Positions 1-8,068 of a stretch of 25,777 nt of DNA are shown one piece after another (within the stretch, counting starts at the first letter, position 1; each line of letters begins with the position of its first letter). The translations under genes were made by a program, and so were the position numbers. Location: positions 1 through 25,777 of the forward strand of contig CAZXEU010000051.1 of NCBI GenBank assembly GCA_964639665.1. Direction: 5' to 3'. The notes beneath the pieces are model-generated. The model was not told the origin of the DNA. It saw nothing but the letters and a program-made list of their open reading frames with translations, and made no database searches. This DNA comes from CAZXEU01 sp964639665. GTDB lineage: Bacteria > Bacteroidota > Rhodothermia > Rhodothermales > Bin80.

Positions 1-222
1 CCTGGTGACCGTTCCCACTTTTTGGAGCGTACGGCCCAACTGGTTTGCAATTCCGACCTGCGCGCACGAATGGGCAAACGAGCCAGAGCCCGCGCCCATG
101 AGTTCAGTTGGGATCTGGCCATGGAGAGCATGGTGGACCACTATGCCGAAGTACTGTGCCCGCAGGCTGGACCGGTAGCGGGGGTTGTGCTCAGACCTGC
201 GGTGCTCGCGGCCCAGGCCTGA
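1..222 (+). CDS. Glycosyltransferase, GT-B/GT4-like, C-terminal fragment (5' end outside window)
   Basis: The frame is open from base 1 and ends at TGA 220-222, so only the last 73 residues are visible. They contain L-R-A-R-M-G followed by a basic helix and H-E-F-S-W-D, then a closing Y-A-E-V-L helix. This is the usual end of family 4 glycosyltransferases, where the last helix crosses back to the N-terminal domain after an F-S-W motif. The catalytic half is missing, so donor and acceptor cannot be read. The next gene, also a glycosyltransferase on the same strand, starts 6 bp after the stop, so the two are probably co-transcribed and act on one glycan or glycolipid. Residues after Y-A-E-V-L are Ala/Val/Pro-rich and look like a non-conserved tail. 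Confidence 0.7.
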   Translation, partial: PGDRSHFLERTAQLVCNSDLRARMGKRARARAHEFSWDLAMESMVDHYAEVLCPQAGPVAGVVLRPAVLAAQA

Positions 223-228
223 GTATCG

Positions 229-1332
229 GTGCGATTGCTTTTTGTAACTCATTCGTTCCCGCCCACACATCAGCCGTTGGCCAATGTTGGCGGCATGCAA
301 CGCGTTGCCAGTGATCTGGCAAGCGCACTCCAGGGCCACGCGGACACGCGAACAGAGGTGCTTGCTCTGCGCAGCGCCTGGCTAGGACATCATTTGGTGG
401 TTGCATTCTGGCTTCCCGTGACCCTCCTTCGGATCGTAACTAGATCGCTTCGAGGAACGGTTGACGCTGTACTTTTCTCCTCCATGGTTACGGCATCCAT
501 GGCGCCTCTACTGCGACCCGTCCTATCCAGGCGGGGAATCCCCATGGCTGCCATAGCCCACGGACGCGACGTAACCCTGCCCGGAGCATACCAGCGTTTA
601 TTGGTCCGGCACGTACTGCGTGCACTGGATGCGGTGCTGCCCGTGAGCAGGGCGACCGCTTCCGAGTGCGCGGCGCGAGGCATGCCGAAGGCAAGGGTCC
701 ACGTAATCCCCAATGGAGTTGATACTCGGCGCTTCAGGACAAATGGAGAACCTGGCGAAACCGGAGAATCCTTCTTGCTCAGCAGCGTGGGTAGACTGGT
801 CGAAAGAAAGGGCTTCGCATGGTTCGTCGGCAACGTAATGCCGCTGTTGCCCGAATGCGTCCATTACCACATTGCAGGATCCGGGCCGGAGCGTAGCGTG
901 ATCGCCGAAAGGATATCACGCCTTGACCAGGGCCACCGTGTGAAGCTTCTCGGGCGACTGCCAGATGCCGCGATTTGCTCACTCTATCATCGCACGGACC
1001 TGGTGATAATGCCCAATATTGCCGTTCCCGGAGACCTCGAGGGATTCGGCGTCGTGATGCTCGAGGCCACGGCGTCCGGGACGCCGGTCGTTGCTGCCAA
1101 TCTGGAAGGTATTCAGGACGTGGTCACGGAAGGAATCAATGGCCACCTTGTCACGAGCATGGACGCACGCGCGTTCGCGGAGACCATTCTCACGTACGTG
1201 AAGGACCGTGCCTCGCTTGGCGAATTAGGCACACGTGCCGCCGCGCACACCGCTGCCACGTTTTCTTGGGAAAGAATCGCCGGTGTCTATGTAAGCACCA
1301 TGCGACAACTCTTGCCACACGCAAGGCGCTAA
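229..1332 (+). CDS. GT-B glycosyltransferase, family 4
   Basis: This 367-residue protein has the full two-domain GT-B layout. The N-terminal domain opens with a beta strand (M-R-L-L-F-V-T-H) and a Gly-Gly loop near residues 21-22 (V-G-G-M-Q). The linker carries V-I-P-N-G-V-D at 159-165. The C-terminal donor-binding domain has S-V-G-R-L-V-E-R-K-G ending at 195, A-G-S-G-P-E around 216-221 and the E-x7-E motif at 271-279 (E-G-F-G-V-V-M-L-E), followed by A-S-G-T-P-V-V. By family knowledge it transfers a sugar from a nucleotide sugar, probably at the cytoplasmic face; the sugar and acceptor are unknown. The start is GTG, 6 bp after the upstream glycosyltransferase stop, with no strong Shine-Dalgarno. 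Its stop faces the TPR gene with only 4 bp between. Confidence 0.9.
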   Translation: MRLLFVTHSFPPTHQPLANVGGMQRVASDLASALQGHADTRTEVLALRSAWLGHHLVVAFWLPVTLLRIVTRSLRGTVDAVLFSSMVTASMAPLLRPVLSRRGIPMAAIAHGRDVTLPGAYQRLLVRHVLRALDAVLPVSRATASECAARGMPKARVHVIPNGVDTRRFRTNGEPGETGESFLLSSVGRLVERKGFAWFVGNVMPLLPECVHYHIAGSGPERSVIAERISRLDQGHRVKLLGRLPDAAICSLYHRTDLVIMPNIAVPGDLEGFGVVMLEATASGTPVVAANLEGIQDVVTEGINGHLVTSMDARAFAETILTYVKDRASLGELGTRAAAHTAATFSWERIAGVYVSTMRQLLPHARR

Positions 1333-1336
1333 CCGA

Positions 1337-2539
1337 TCACAGGCCGGCACATTCCGCCACGGTCTCAACCTTTTCCATCTGGTTGGTCTGCACGTACGAC
1401 TGGTATAGCACGCGGCAGATCTCGGCCGTAGACCGGTCTTCCTCGGCTTCAGCAAGTCTCTTGGCCGCCTCTAGAGGGGCAATGGCTAAACCAAACAGGT
1501 CGCGGCGCTCAAGCGCCATCGTGTCCATTTCCGCTTCACGCGCATCAATTTCCTCCTCACTCAGCGAATCACGTTGGGCACGCAGGTCATCGTCCATCCC
1601 GCTAATCCGGGTATTCAACGCTATGGCCTTATTTACGTATGCAGCGCCAAGATTGTACTGGGCGTCTGTGTAGTCCGGATCGCGCTGAACGACTTCGTTC
1701 AACTGGGCTATGGCCTCGTCGAAGCGTTCCACCTGAAGCAGTAGCGAGCCGTAATTGTATCGGTACAAACTGTTGTCCGGGCTGTCCGCCACCGCGGTGC
1801 TGTATTGCTCAATAGCGCGGTCCGTTTCACCCGACGCCGTATACGCATTCAGGAGATAGCCCTGCAATTCCGAGTCGTCCGGAAAATGCGAGACCGCTTC
1901 TTCCAGGATTGGCATGGCTTCCTCCCACCGGTCGTGAGACAGGTATATCCTGCTCAGATAGTTGTACACATCGATATCGGCAGGTCCGTATTCCAGCGCC
2001 AGCGTGAGGGGTTCTATTGCTCCCAAGTCATCGCCAGCTCCCAGTCTGGCAAAGGCCCAGTTGACATAGGATCCCACCGAGTCTGGCGCAACTATAGTGG
2101 ATCCCTGGAAAAAGTCGGCGGCACTTTGGAAGAATCCGGCCCGTTGGGCATCATCTTCGGCCGCCTGTGCATTGTTAAATGCATCGATGCCTTTCCGAAA
2201 CTCGCCCACATACGCCAGCAGAAGCTGCTGCGTTACATCCTCGCTGCGCCCTTCATCGAGTGTGGTGACATGGTCCAGATCTGCCTTCATAAGCCTCATC
2301 GCTGCCAGATAGGCTTCCCCGGTAGCCGCAGCCGCGGAATCCTGGAATATCCGCGCGCGCGTTTCCAGTGCCCTGACATTATCCGGTTCATCTTCCAGCG
2401 CCTGCTGAATCAAGGTCAGGGCTTGCCTGAATTCTTGCCTATTGCGAGCGTTTTCTGCCCTGCGTATCTGGGCCTCGACAGATTGCGCGAGGAATGCGAG
2501 ACTGCAGACCGACGCCATCAGAATCGTTATGCGTTTCAT
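1337..2539 (-). CDS. Secreted tetratricopeptide-repeat protein
   Basis: The 400-residue product begins with a clear signal peptide (M-K-R, hydrophobic stretch to about residue 20, probable cleavage after V-E-A at 23), so it should be periplasmic. The rest is helical TPR repeats: one near residues 32-65, then a run from about 155 to 300 with alternating A-x-Y-N-Y/L-G-A-type helices (for example Y-N-Y-L-S-R-I-Y-L, Y-R-Y-N-Y-G-S-L-L-L and Y-N-L-G-A-A-Y). A charged coiled-coil-like insert (about 308-340) precedes a last repeat. TPR proteins are scaffolds, so no catalytic role can be assigned. It lies 142 bp downstream of the RND/MMPL gene on the same strand; it may belong to that operon or have its own promoter in the gap. 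Its 3' end is convergent with the glycosyltransferase. Confidence 0.85.
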   Translation of the reverse strand: MKRITILMASVCSLAFLAQSVEAQIRRAENARNRQEFRQALTLIQQALEDEPDNVRALETRARIFQDSAAAATGEAYLAAMRLMKADLDHVTTLDEGRSEDVTQQLLLAYVGEFRKGIDAFNNAQAAEDDAQRAGFFQSAADFFQGSTIVAPDSVGSYVNWAFARLGAGDDLGAIEPLTLALEYGPADIDVYNYLSRIYLSHDRWEEAMPILEEAVSHFPDDSELQGYLLNAYTASGETDRAIEQYSTAVADSPDNSLYRYNYGSLLLQVERFDEAIAQLNEVVQRDPDYTDAQYNLGAAYVNKAIALNTRISGMDDDLRAQRDSLSEEEIDAREAEMDTMALERRDLFGLAIAPLEAAKRLAEAEEDRSTAEICRVLYQSYVQTNQMEKVETVAECAGL

Positions 2540-2681
2540 GTCAACAAGGGAGTAGAATGGAGCTTGTTCTCGCGCGGCGCGCGGTCAATCGGGCGTACGC
2601 AAGCCTGCGTTCTTTACTGCGGGCTAATCCTGCGGTAATTCTTTACCAAGACTGCCGGTTGCCGTTCCCGCAAGACCCGGT

Positions 2682-5204
2682 TTATTGGCCTGCCTGCATG
2701 GTCTGCCGCCGGTCTTCAAGCCACTGGATTGATGCCGGTACAACGATAAGGGCTGATACCAGCGTCGAAGCGATGCCAACCACTGCCAATGCCCCGACGC
2801 TTTGAAGACCGGGATGAAAGCTAAACAGCAGACCCCCAAAGCCTACCATGGTCGTTGCGGCACCAACGGCCACATGCTCCCCCGTGGAGCGAAGCACTTT
2901 CAGAATGGAGGCCGGGCCCTCCTCCCGGTACCGATGGACCATGTGGGCACCAGCATCATTTCCTATTCCGATGACGGCAGGCAGAACAACCATATTGTAG
3001 AAATTAAGCCGCATTCCCATCACGTCCATCAAGAGGAGCATCCAGAGCACACCCACAAATAGCGGCAATAGAGCCAGTATGGCCCAACGCAGCTTGGTGA
3101 AATTGATCCACATTAGCAACGCCACAATCAAGAGAGTGGCCAGAACCATATACGGCGCCTCCTTTCTCATGAGTCGCAGCATTTCGGCCGCCACTATAGA
3201 GGTAGAACCGGCATGGAAGACTTTGCCGTCGTTTGTCCGCACCGTCCCCACATCTTCAGCAAAGGCCATCGAAAGCCTGCCGTCGGACAGCCCGACAGCC
3301 GGAAAAACCGTGATAATGCCGCCGATAGTGCCTTGTCTTGACGTAAAGCGTTCCCGAAGGTCCTCCGGCAGATCTGCCACCTCAAGCGGTTGGCGCGTCT
3401 GCGAGGCTTGGCGCAGCCGGGAAATATCGTCGTTCCCATGGGAACTGATTAAAGGATCCGCCAGCAAACTGTCGCGGATGTATGCAATCCGCTCCAGCTT
3501 GCGCGCCTGGGCCTCATCCGATAACGGGAACCTCTCTTCCAGACTCTCTATGGAACGAATAGTGGTCCGGAAAGAATCGGCATCCACTATCTGCAAGACC
3601 GTATCACGCTCCGCCGCCTGCCGTAATGTCTGGACTACCGGCCCTGTATCTGCCGGGTTGTCCAGTACAATGTACGCGGGATTTCGGCGGTTCTGGGCGT
3701 AATACGCTTGCGAGACGGTCCCGTGCACGGCATCCCATTCCTCGTAAGTCGGCTCAAGTACGCCAAACCGGTATTCAAATTCCACGGCCGGTGCCCGAAT
3801 CAGGCCCAGGATGGCCAGGCCTGCGCCGACTCCAAGCGCAAGTCCCGCCAAAGGGAAGCGCCCGCCGGGCCTGCCTTCGGCAACCCCTGCCTTCAACTCT
3901 CCAAGCAGTCCCAGATGCTCCGATAGCGAAATCAGCGCGGGCAGTACAATTAGCATTGCAGCGAGCGCAAATAGGACCCCCGTTGCGGCAAGAAAGCCGA
4001 ATTCACTAAATCCCTTGAAGTCGGCGAAAACCAGCACAAAAAGGGCACCTGCTGTCGTGAGAGCACCCACTGCAATAGCCTGTCCGCTGCCTACAAACGT
4101 GCGTGCCAGCGCGTCTTCCACGTCCTTTCCGCCGCCCCTTTCCTCCAGATAACGAGCGTAGAAGTGTATTCCATAGTCAATACCAAGACCGAACAGGACA
4201 AGGCCAAGTGCCGAGGTCATGATGTTCAGCGTACCAAATGCCAGATAGCCCGTAGCCGCCGTCCAGATAAGACTCATCATCAGCGGCACACCGATAAGCA
4301 CCGCCGTTAACGGCGTTCGAGCCAGCTCACGAACAACCGCCCGGGGCGTCAATGAGGGCAGCAGCCGGATCCGCTTGTAAAGGAAATAGCAGACAATAGA
4401 GACCAGTACGCACAGCACTCCAATGCCGAACGAACCGGCGACGTCATCGGTTATGGCGCGGACTTCTATCCGCTGGCGCCAGAGGCGGCCAGCCAGCACC
4501 GTGGCCATATCCGGATGGAATCGCTGTGGCTCAAGCGTTGCCACCATCCGTTCAAGGTCTGCGTAGAGCCGCTCTATGTAGCTGACATCCGATGTCGAGC
4601 CCGCAGTGAAGAATCGAACCACAAGGATGGTACTGTCGGCGGACAGATGGTACTCGTTCCCCACCAGGTACTCATACGCATCCCGGACGGCAATGGGCGG
4701 TTCCTCTTCTGGCTCATCTTCGTCCAGTTCAAAATAGAATGGGTTCGCTGCAAGCCTGGCATCAACAATAAGTCCTTCCAGGTAGGCTTCCAGCTGGTCC
4801 AACTCGTCCTCCGTGGCGAGGTAGAGCGCATTGTTCTGCAGGAATTCCGTATTGCGCCTGAACTCGGAACGCACGAAGTAATTGTCGCCCGTGCCCGCAT
4901 CGCGTAGCGCCATCACTGCCGGCACGAGCTCTTCAGCAAAACCGACGTTGGCCGAGAACGACGGGCTTTCGATGGCCACGTCGACGGACGTTTCCCCGCC
5001 ACCTACGGTGGCACGCACGCGCTCCAGGGCCCGGACGCTCGGGTACCGGTCCGGCAGCAGATTCGCGAAATCCGGGTCCACGTGCAGGTTTCGCGCCAGT
5101 GCCAGTGAAAACAGCGTACACACCGTGGCTGTGGCCAGCACCGACCACCGGTGCCTAGCCACCCACCTGATCACCGGAATCAGCGTCAGGAAAAAGCGCG
5201 TCAT
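2682..5204 (-). CDS. RND superfamily / MMPL-type membrane exporter (HpnN-like)
   Basis: This 840-residue protein has the duplicated RND layout: one N-terminal membrane segment (about 20-38), a periplasmic loop (39-255), five or six segments in 257-430, one at 451-470, a second periplasmic loop (471-682) and a second cluster (685-825). RND signatures are visible in both halves: G-L-G-I-D-Y-G-I-H-F at 339-348 and I-G-I-G-N-D-A-G-A-H at 745-754. Size and the two-loop design fit the MMPL/HpnN family, which moves lipids such as hopanoids or mycolipids across the envelope using the proton gradient. A very acidic stretch (159-168) in the first loop is unusual. Start ATG overlaps the DUF3047 stop (ATGA), indicating translational coupling. 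The substrate is not known, and no hopanoid genes are visible here. Confidence 0.85.
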   Translation of the reverse strand: MTRFFLTLIPVIRWVARHRWSVLATATVCTLFSLALARNLHVDPDFANLLPDRYPSVRALERVRATVGGGETSVDVAIESPSFSANVGFAEELVPAVMALRDAGTGDNYFVRSEFRRNTEFLQNNALYLATEDELDQLEAYLEGLIVDARLAANPFYFELDEDEPEEEPPIAVRDAYEYLVGNEYHLSADSTILVVRFFTAGSTSDVSYIERLYADLERMVATLEPQRFHPDMATVLAGRLWRQRIEVRAITDDVAGSFGIGVLCVLVSIVCYFLYKRIRLLPSLTPRAVVRELARTPLTAVLIGVPLMMSLIWTAATGYLAFGTLNIMTSALGLVLFGLGIDYGIHFYARYLEERGGGKDVEDALARTFVGSGQAIAVGALTTAGALFVLVFADFKGFSEFGFLAATGVLFALAAMLIVLPALISLSEHLGLLGELKAGVAEGRPGGRFPLAGLALGVGAGLAILGLIRAPAVEFEYRFGVLEPTYEEWDAVHGTVSQAYYAQNRRNPAYIVLDNPADTGPVVQTLRQAAERDTVLQIVDADSFRTTIRSIESLEERFPLSDEAQARKLERIAYIRDSLLADPLISSHGNDDISRLRQASQTRQPLEVADLPEDLRERFTSRQGTIGGIITVFPAVGLSDGRLSMAFAEDVGTVRTNDGKVFHAGSTSIVAAEMLRLMRKEAPYMVLATLLIVALLMWINFTKLRWAILALLPLFVGVLWMLLLMDVMGMRLNFYNMVVLPAVIGIGNDAGAHMVHRYREEGPASILKVLRSTGEHVAVGAATTMVGFGGLLFSFHPGLQSVGALAVVGIASTLVSALIVVPASIQWLEDRRQTMQAGQ

Positions 5205-5911
5205 GGATGGGGCTTCAGAACGATGTCGTCGAAATAGACCTCAGACATGCCACCGGTAGTGTCACTGTCCGACCACAGCATAATAAGCAACGGATCCCGA
5301 GGGCTCTCTTTCCCAAACAGACGAGCGTAGTCCTCTGCCACGTTGCGCTCGAGCTGCTTCCATTCGTCCAGCCCTGTATGGCCGCTTGACACGACCAGGA
5401 GACGGAGCAGCCCGTAGCGGGCCGTGGTTCCGGCCGGCAGGGTGCTGCTGTACGTGTATTTTATGGTGCAGGGACGCCCGAGCCAGTCTTCGCAATCGAA
5501 CATGATATAAAGGGCCGCGCCCGTGTCGTTGAGCCCCCTTTGGTCTTCGCGCGCACCCTCTGGCAAGACGCTCGCGCGCCACCGCCAGCTCAAGACAGGA
5601 TGCGTTTGCAGGTCCCACGCGTAACCGTCGCCGTTGCGCCTCGCAATTTGAACGGTCTCGTTCCGGGTATAGGCGCGGAGGACTGTGTTGCCTCCGTGCT
5701 CAACGGCCTCAAAATAGTCATCGTCCCGCGTCACTTCCGCGCCGAATGACTCGAAAGAACGCCTGTTCCTGTTCGGGATCTTCCAGGTGTAGGGCGCCTC
5801 GCCGTTTGCATACGCCTCAAAGTCCTCCAGTACGACGGGCTCCTGTGCCCAGACACGAATGCAATACGCGCTTGAACAGGTTACCGCTGTGATGAGCATC
5901 AATACGCGCAC
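5201..5911 (-). CDS. Secreted DUF3047-like protein
   Basis: The 236-residue product has an N-terminal signal peptide (hydrophobic residues 3-20, cleavage probably after V-W-A at 22). The mature part is beta-rich with W-R-W-R, Y-I-M-F-D-C-E-D-W-L-G and I-K-Y-T-Y-S-S segments and ends in Y-F-D-D-I-V-L. This pattern matches my memory of DUF3047, a family of unknown function with a jelly-roll-like carbohydrate-binding appearance; a domain search should confirm it. Two cysteines (in F-D-C-E-D and R-P-C-T) could form a disulfide. The start is GTG with AAGGAG on the minus strand (5923-5928) about 11 bases upstream. It shares ATGA with the RND gene, so the two proteins are made together and probably act together in the periplasm. 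Confidence 0.75.
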   Translation of the reverse strand: MRVLMLITAVTCSSAYCIRVWAQEPVVLEDFEAYANGEAPYTWKIPNRNRRSFESFGAEVTRDDDYFEAVEHGGNTVLRAYTRNETVQIARRNGDGYAWDLQTHPVLSWRWRASVLPEGAREDQRGLNDTGAALYIMFDCEDWLGRPCTIKYTYSSTLPAGTTARYGLLRLLVVSSGHTGLDEWKQLERNVAEDYARLFGKESPRDPLLIMLWSDSDTTGGMSEVYFDDIVLKPHP

Positions 5912-5965
5912 AATGTCGATCGCTCCTTGCTTCAGATTATACGGACGCGCTTCGGACGGCTCCGG

Positions 5966-6907
5966 TCACACTTCTACGACAGGCACGGCCCGTCTTTCAA
6001 GTGCCGCCAACCCCGCAAAGAGCAGCAGGTTTAGCACACGGTTAACCACAGCGATGGCGCCGAAAAGAGCGACTACTTCCGCTTCCGGCACGCTTACGAC
6101 GTCGGAAAGTCCCACAGCCACTCCCATTAGGACCAGGTCCTGGCTCGGCAAGAACGGAATCCGCGATATGACAAGCGATGCCGCAGCATATGTAAACCAG
6201 GTCTGGATGGGCACCTCCGGCAGTGCCAGAGACCACATGACGATCTCCAGCGTCTGCCGGAGGAGCAGGCGCGCTACGTGAATGGAGAAAATGGGAGCTA
6301 CTTTCCGGCCTGGCATCGCGAAGAGGTGCTTGCGGAAGCGAAGCGCCAGCACGGCCAGGATGACCACAACCGCCGCTCCCACCCAGAATGCCGATGCCCG
6401 GGATTCTCCTACAATATCGGCCACTGACAACTGTCCCGAATACAGGAATACGGCAAGCAAAACCAGGCTCATCGACGTGGACGCGGCCGACGAGACAATA
6501 TTCTGATCCCGGACATCCTTGAGAGCGCCAATTGCCGGAAGACCCAGACGCTGCACTGCCCAGGAATAGATATACACTTCCCCCGAATATCCCAGTATGT
6601 CCTTGTTCAGGATCCGCTTTCGAACAAAGGCAGGAATGCTCGTCTTAACATCAAACTTCCATAGAATCCGGTATATGATTGTCTGCGAGAGCGGAAGCAT
6701 GCTGTAGACAACAACCAAGAGCGCATAGAAAAGAGGAGCTGTTGGCAAGCCGGCCTGTACCTGCCTCCAATCAATGTCCCGCAATTCGTAGGCGAGATAT
6801 CCCACGACTGCCACAACCAGCATTGGCCGGGCAACGCGGAGGATTTTCCTTGCCCTTCCAGTCCGGAGCAGCCCTGTCCAATCCAGTTGTTCGCCTTCCG
6901 TACCCAT
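5966..6907 (-). CDS. Polytopic membrane protein, LPG-synthase TM / flippase-like
   Basis: This 313-residue protein has roughly six to eight hydrophobic segments (for example about 29-45, 58-78, 143-160, 175-188 and 285-303). The layout, with a conserved-looking Y-S-G-E-V-Y-I-Y-S-W block near residue 107-116 and a P-F-L-P-S-Q-D-L-V-L-M-G block near 252-263, resembles the lysylphosphatidylglycerol-synthase TM-region/UPF0104 group, which contains lipid flippase-like proteins. I cannot see a soluble transferase domain. It is the first gene of the minus-strand run, 54 bp upstream of the DUF3047 gene, and faces the long gene-free interval on its 5' side. Proposed role (inference): lipid handling in the inner membrane ahead of RND-driven export. 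The family assignment is moderate; membrane location is strong. Confidence 0.65.
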   Translation of the reverse strand: MGTEGEQLDWTGLLRTGRARKILRVARPMLVVAVVGYLAYELRDIDWRQVQAGLPTAPLFYALLVVVYSMLPLSQTIIYRILWKFDVKTSIPAFVRKRILNKDILGYSGEVYIYSWAVQRLGLPAIGALKDVRDQNIVSSAASTSMSLVLLAVFLYSGQLSVADIVGESRASAFWVGAAVVVILAVLALRFRKHLFAMPGRKVAPIFSIHVARLLLRQTLEIVMWSLALPEVPIQTWFTYAAASLVISRIPFLPSQDLVLMGVAVGLSDVVSVPEAEVVALFGAIAVVNRVLNLLLFAGLAALERRAVPVVEV

Positions 6908-7139
6908 AACGTTTACCGCGAGCGCTCCGATGCCCTCGCCTGCAAGCTGTGCTGGCCGTGCCGCCTGATACGCGCCTGCGGCTCAATTGCACCCACGGGT
7001 CCCCGAACAGCATCCATGCCTCGGCCGCACCCCCCGCTGGCTCCTAGCGTCCCTTTTGCAAGCTTGCACTGGATGCGACCCGATCATTGTGTGCCCTCGG
7101 CTGCGGACAGGTGGACCGGAAGCGTATCAAGCAGACCGC

Positions 7140-7190
7140 GAGTACGAGGTAGGCTGGCGATGCCCTTAATTCCTACCTCGCCGTATACTC
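7140..7190. repeat. Inverted repeat (14 bp in two blocks)
   Basis: CGAGGTAGG at 7145-7153 pairs perfectly with CCTACCTCG at 7172-7180 around an 18-nt loop. An outer GAGTA/TACTC pair (7140-7144 and 7186-7190) extends the stem past a 5-nt bulge. There is no T-run on either side, so it is not a standard terminator. It could be a protein-binding palindrome or an RNA stem. Confidence 0.6.
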
Positions 7191-7350
7191 CAGCGCCTCC
7201 GTTGCCTTGGATGCCGTATGCCAGAGATCACGGAAGGCTGGGTGGTGGCCCCGTCCGTTGCCGCACTGCGGAGCATTAGGGCCAGCCAGCTTGGCGAAGC
7301 ACAAGGTGCACAGGTCGTATGCGCACGCTGCAAGCCGTAGTTTCGTGGGG

Positions 7351-7401
7351 AGCCAGAATGCGATTAACTAGTATGAATTACATTAACGCTTCATTCTGGC
7401 T
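7351..7401. repeat. Inverted repeat with perfect 10-bp arms
   Basis: AGCCAGAATG (7351-7360) is exactly complementary to CATTCTGGCT (7392-7401). The 31-nt interior can extend the stem with CG/CG and TTAA/TTAA pairs separated by small bulges, leaving an AT-rich loop. The AT-rich interior contrasts with its GC-rich surroundings. I considered an integron attC site and rejected it because the outer boxes lack the GTTRRRY/RYYYAAC pattern. Confidence 0.6.
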
Positions 7402-7452
7402 GACTTTCGGAAGGCGTGTTGTCTCCGTGCTGACAGACTTCGCACCACGGTA

Positions 7453-7480
7453 CTTGGCTTAACCAGTTGCGGTTGCCAAG
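7453..7480. repeat. Compact hairpin upstream of the maoC-like gene
   Basis: CTTGGC (7453-7458) pairs with GCCAAG (7475-7480), and AACC (7461-7464) with GGTT (7471-7474), leaving a 2-nt bulge (TT) and a 6-nt loop. The structure ends 38 bp before the maoC-like start codon, so in a plus-strand transcript it would sit in the 5' leader. No T-tract follows. Confidence 0.55.
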
Positions 7481-7518
7481 CCTCGCTGGCTGGACCTAGT
7501 CAAGACCTCAACACAAAC

Positions 7519-7983
7519 ATGATGGATGCAATCAACGAAGAGGTGGTGCACACGTATGATTCTCTTGAAATCGGAGACTCTTTCAGCATCCCGCGTTTCA
7601 TCAGCGAAGACGACGTCCTGACCTTTGCCCGCGTGACGGGTGATGACAACCCCCTTCATGTTGACGCAGATTACGCGGAATCGACCCGCTTCGGACAGCG
7701 CGTTGTTCACGGCGTCTTGTTGCTCGGTCTGATATCCAAAGTGCTCGGAAGGGATTTTCCCGGACCGGGCAGTATAGCGGTTTCACTGGCGTGCAGGTTT
7801 CTTAGGCCAGTTCGCCTGAATTCGGAAGTTCGGGTCGAAGTCAGGGTGGTGGAAAAACTGGCCAAGCGCGGTTATGTAAAGTGCAAGACCTACATCTATA
7901 CGGAAGAGAACAGGATGGCCCTGGCCGGTGAAGCGACGCTTATTCCCCCTGCGCCGGGAGGCGAAGAAGCCGGTATAGCCTAA
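7519..7983 (+). CDS. MaoC-like (R)-specific enoyl-CoA hydratase
   Basis: The 154-residue product is a single hot-dog domain of the MaoC family. It contains the hydratase-2 motif G-D-D-N-P-L-H-V-D-A at 41-50, with Asp42 and His47 at the spacing of the catalytic Asp/His pair known from PhaJ-type hydratases, then A-x6-F-G-x3-V-H-G (53-65). By family knowledge it adds water to trans-2-enoyl-CoA (or an enoyl-ACP) to give the (R)-3-hydroxyacyl thioester in the cytosol. Length is typical for a stand-alone enzyme. There are two consecutive ATG codons at the start; the first is used here and no Shine-Dalgarno is seen. No polyhydroxyalkanoate genes are nearby, so a role in fatty-acid turnover or lipid precursor supply is a guess. 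It is convergent with recF. Confidence 0.85.
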   Translation: MMDAINEEVVHTYDSLEIGDSFSIPRFISEDDVLTFARVTGDDNPLHVDADYAESTRFGQRVVHGVLLLGLISKVLGRDFPGPGSIAVSLACRFLRPVRLNSEVRVEVRVVEKLAKRGYVKCKTYIYTEENRMALAGEATLIPPAPGGEEAGIA

Positions 7984-8009
7984 CCTGGGAAGCCCCGTTC
8001 TCCCTGGAC

Positions 8010-8047
8010 GGCGCAAGGCTGCGGGCACAGCATTCAGCCTTGGCGCC
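8010..8047. terminator. Candidate bidirectional terminator hairpin between maoC-like gene and recF
   Basis: GGCGCAAGGCTG (8010-8021) pairs with CAGCCTTGGCGCC (8035-8047), giving a 12-bp stem with one bulged G and a 13-nt loop. It sits between two convergent stop codons, where a shared terminator is expected. Neither strand has a T-tract after it, so Rho-independent termination would be atypical; it may instead be a transcript-end stabilising hairpin. Confidence 0.55.
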
Positions 8048-8068
8048 CGAGCACGCGCAGCAACTGCG

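Larger units (their letters stand above)
6908..7518. other. Gene-free divergent interval rich in inverted repeats
   Basis: No frame here encodes a recognisable protein; short open frames are Arg/Pro/Cys-rich and look random. It lies between two divergent genes, so it should hold promoters for both, but I find no convincing -35/-10 pair. It does contain a series of inverted repeats: 7-bp arms at 7010-7016/7070-7076 enclosing a perfect 12-bp palindrome (TGCAAGCTTGCA, 7057-7068), then structures at 7140-7190, about 7236-7290 (imperfect), 7351-7401 and 7453-7480. It could encode a structured RNA or a long regulated leader of the maoC-like gene. I saw no tmRNA, RNase P RNA or SRP RNA core motifs. 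Confidence 0.5.

Noticed and set aside
1805..2638. 277-codon plus-strand open frame over the TPR gene
   Set aside because: Antisense shadow; the minus-strand frame has a signal peptide and TPR periodicity.
7080..7140. SRP RNA core resemblance (CCGGAAGC followed by AAGCAG)
   Set aside because: The order and spacing do not match the conserved SRP domain IV loop and its closing stem is missing.
6887..7279. 130-codon plus-strand open frame between the divergent genes
   Set aside because: Pro/Arg/Cys-rich, overlaps the neighbouring gene start and crosses inverted repeats; no domain.
7351..7401. Integron attC site
   Set aside because: The arms do not end in RYYYAAC/GTTRRRY, and there is no integrase or cassette array.
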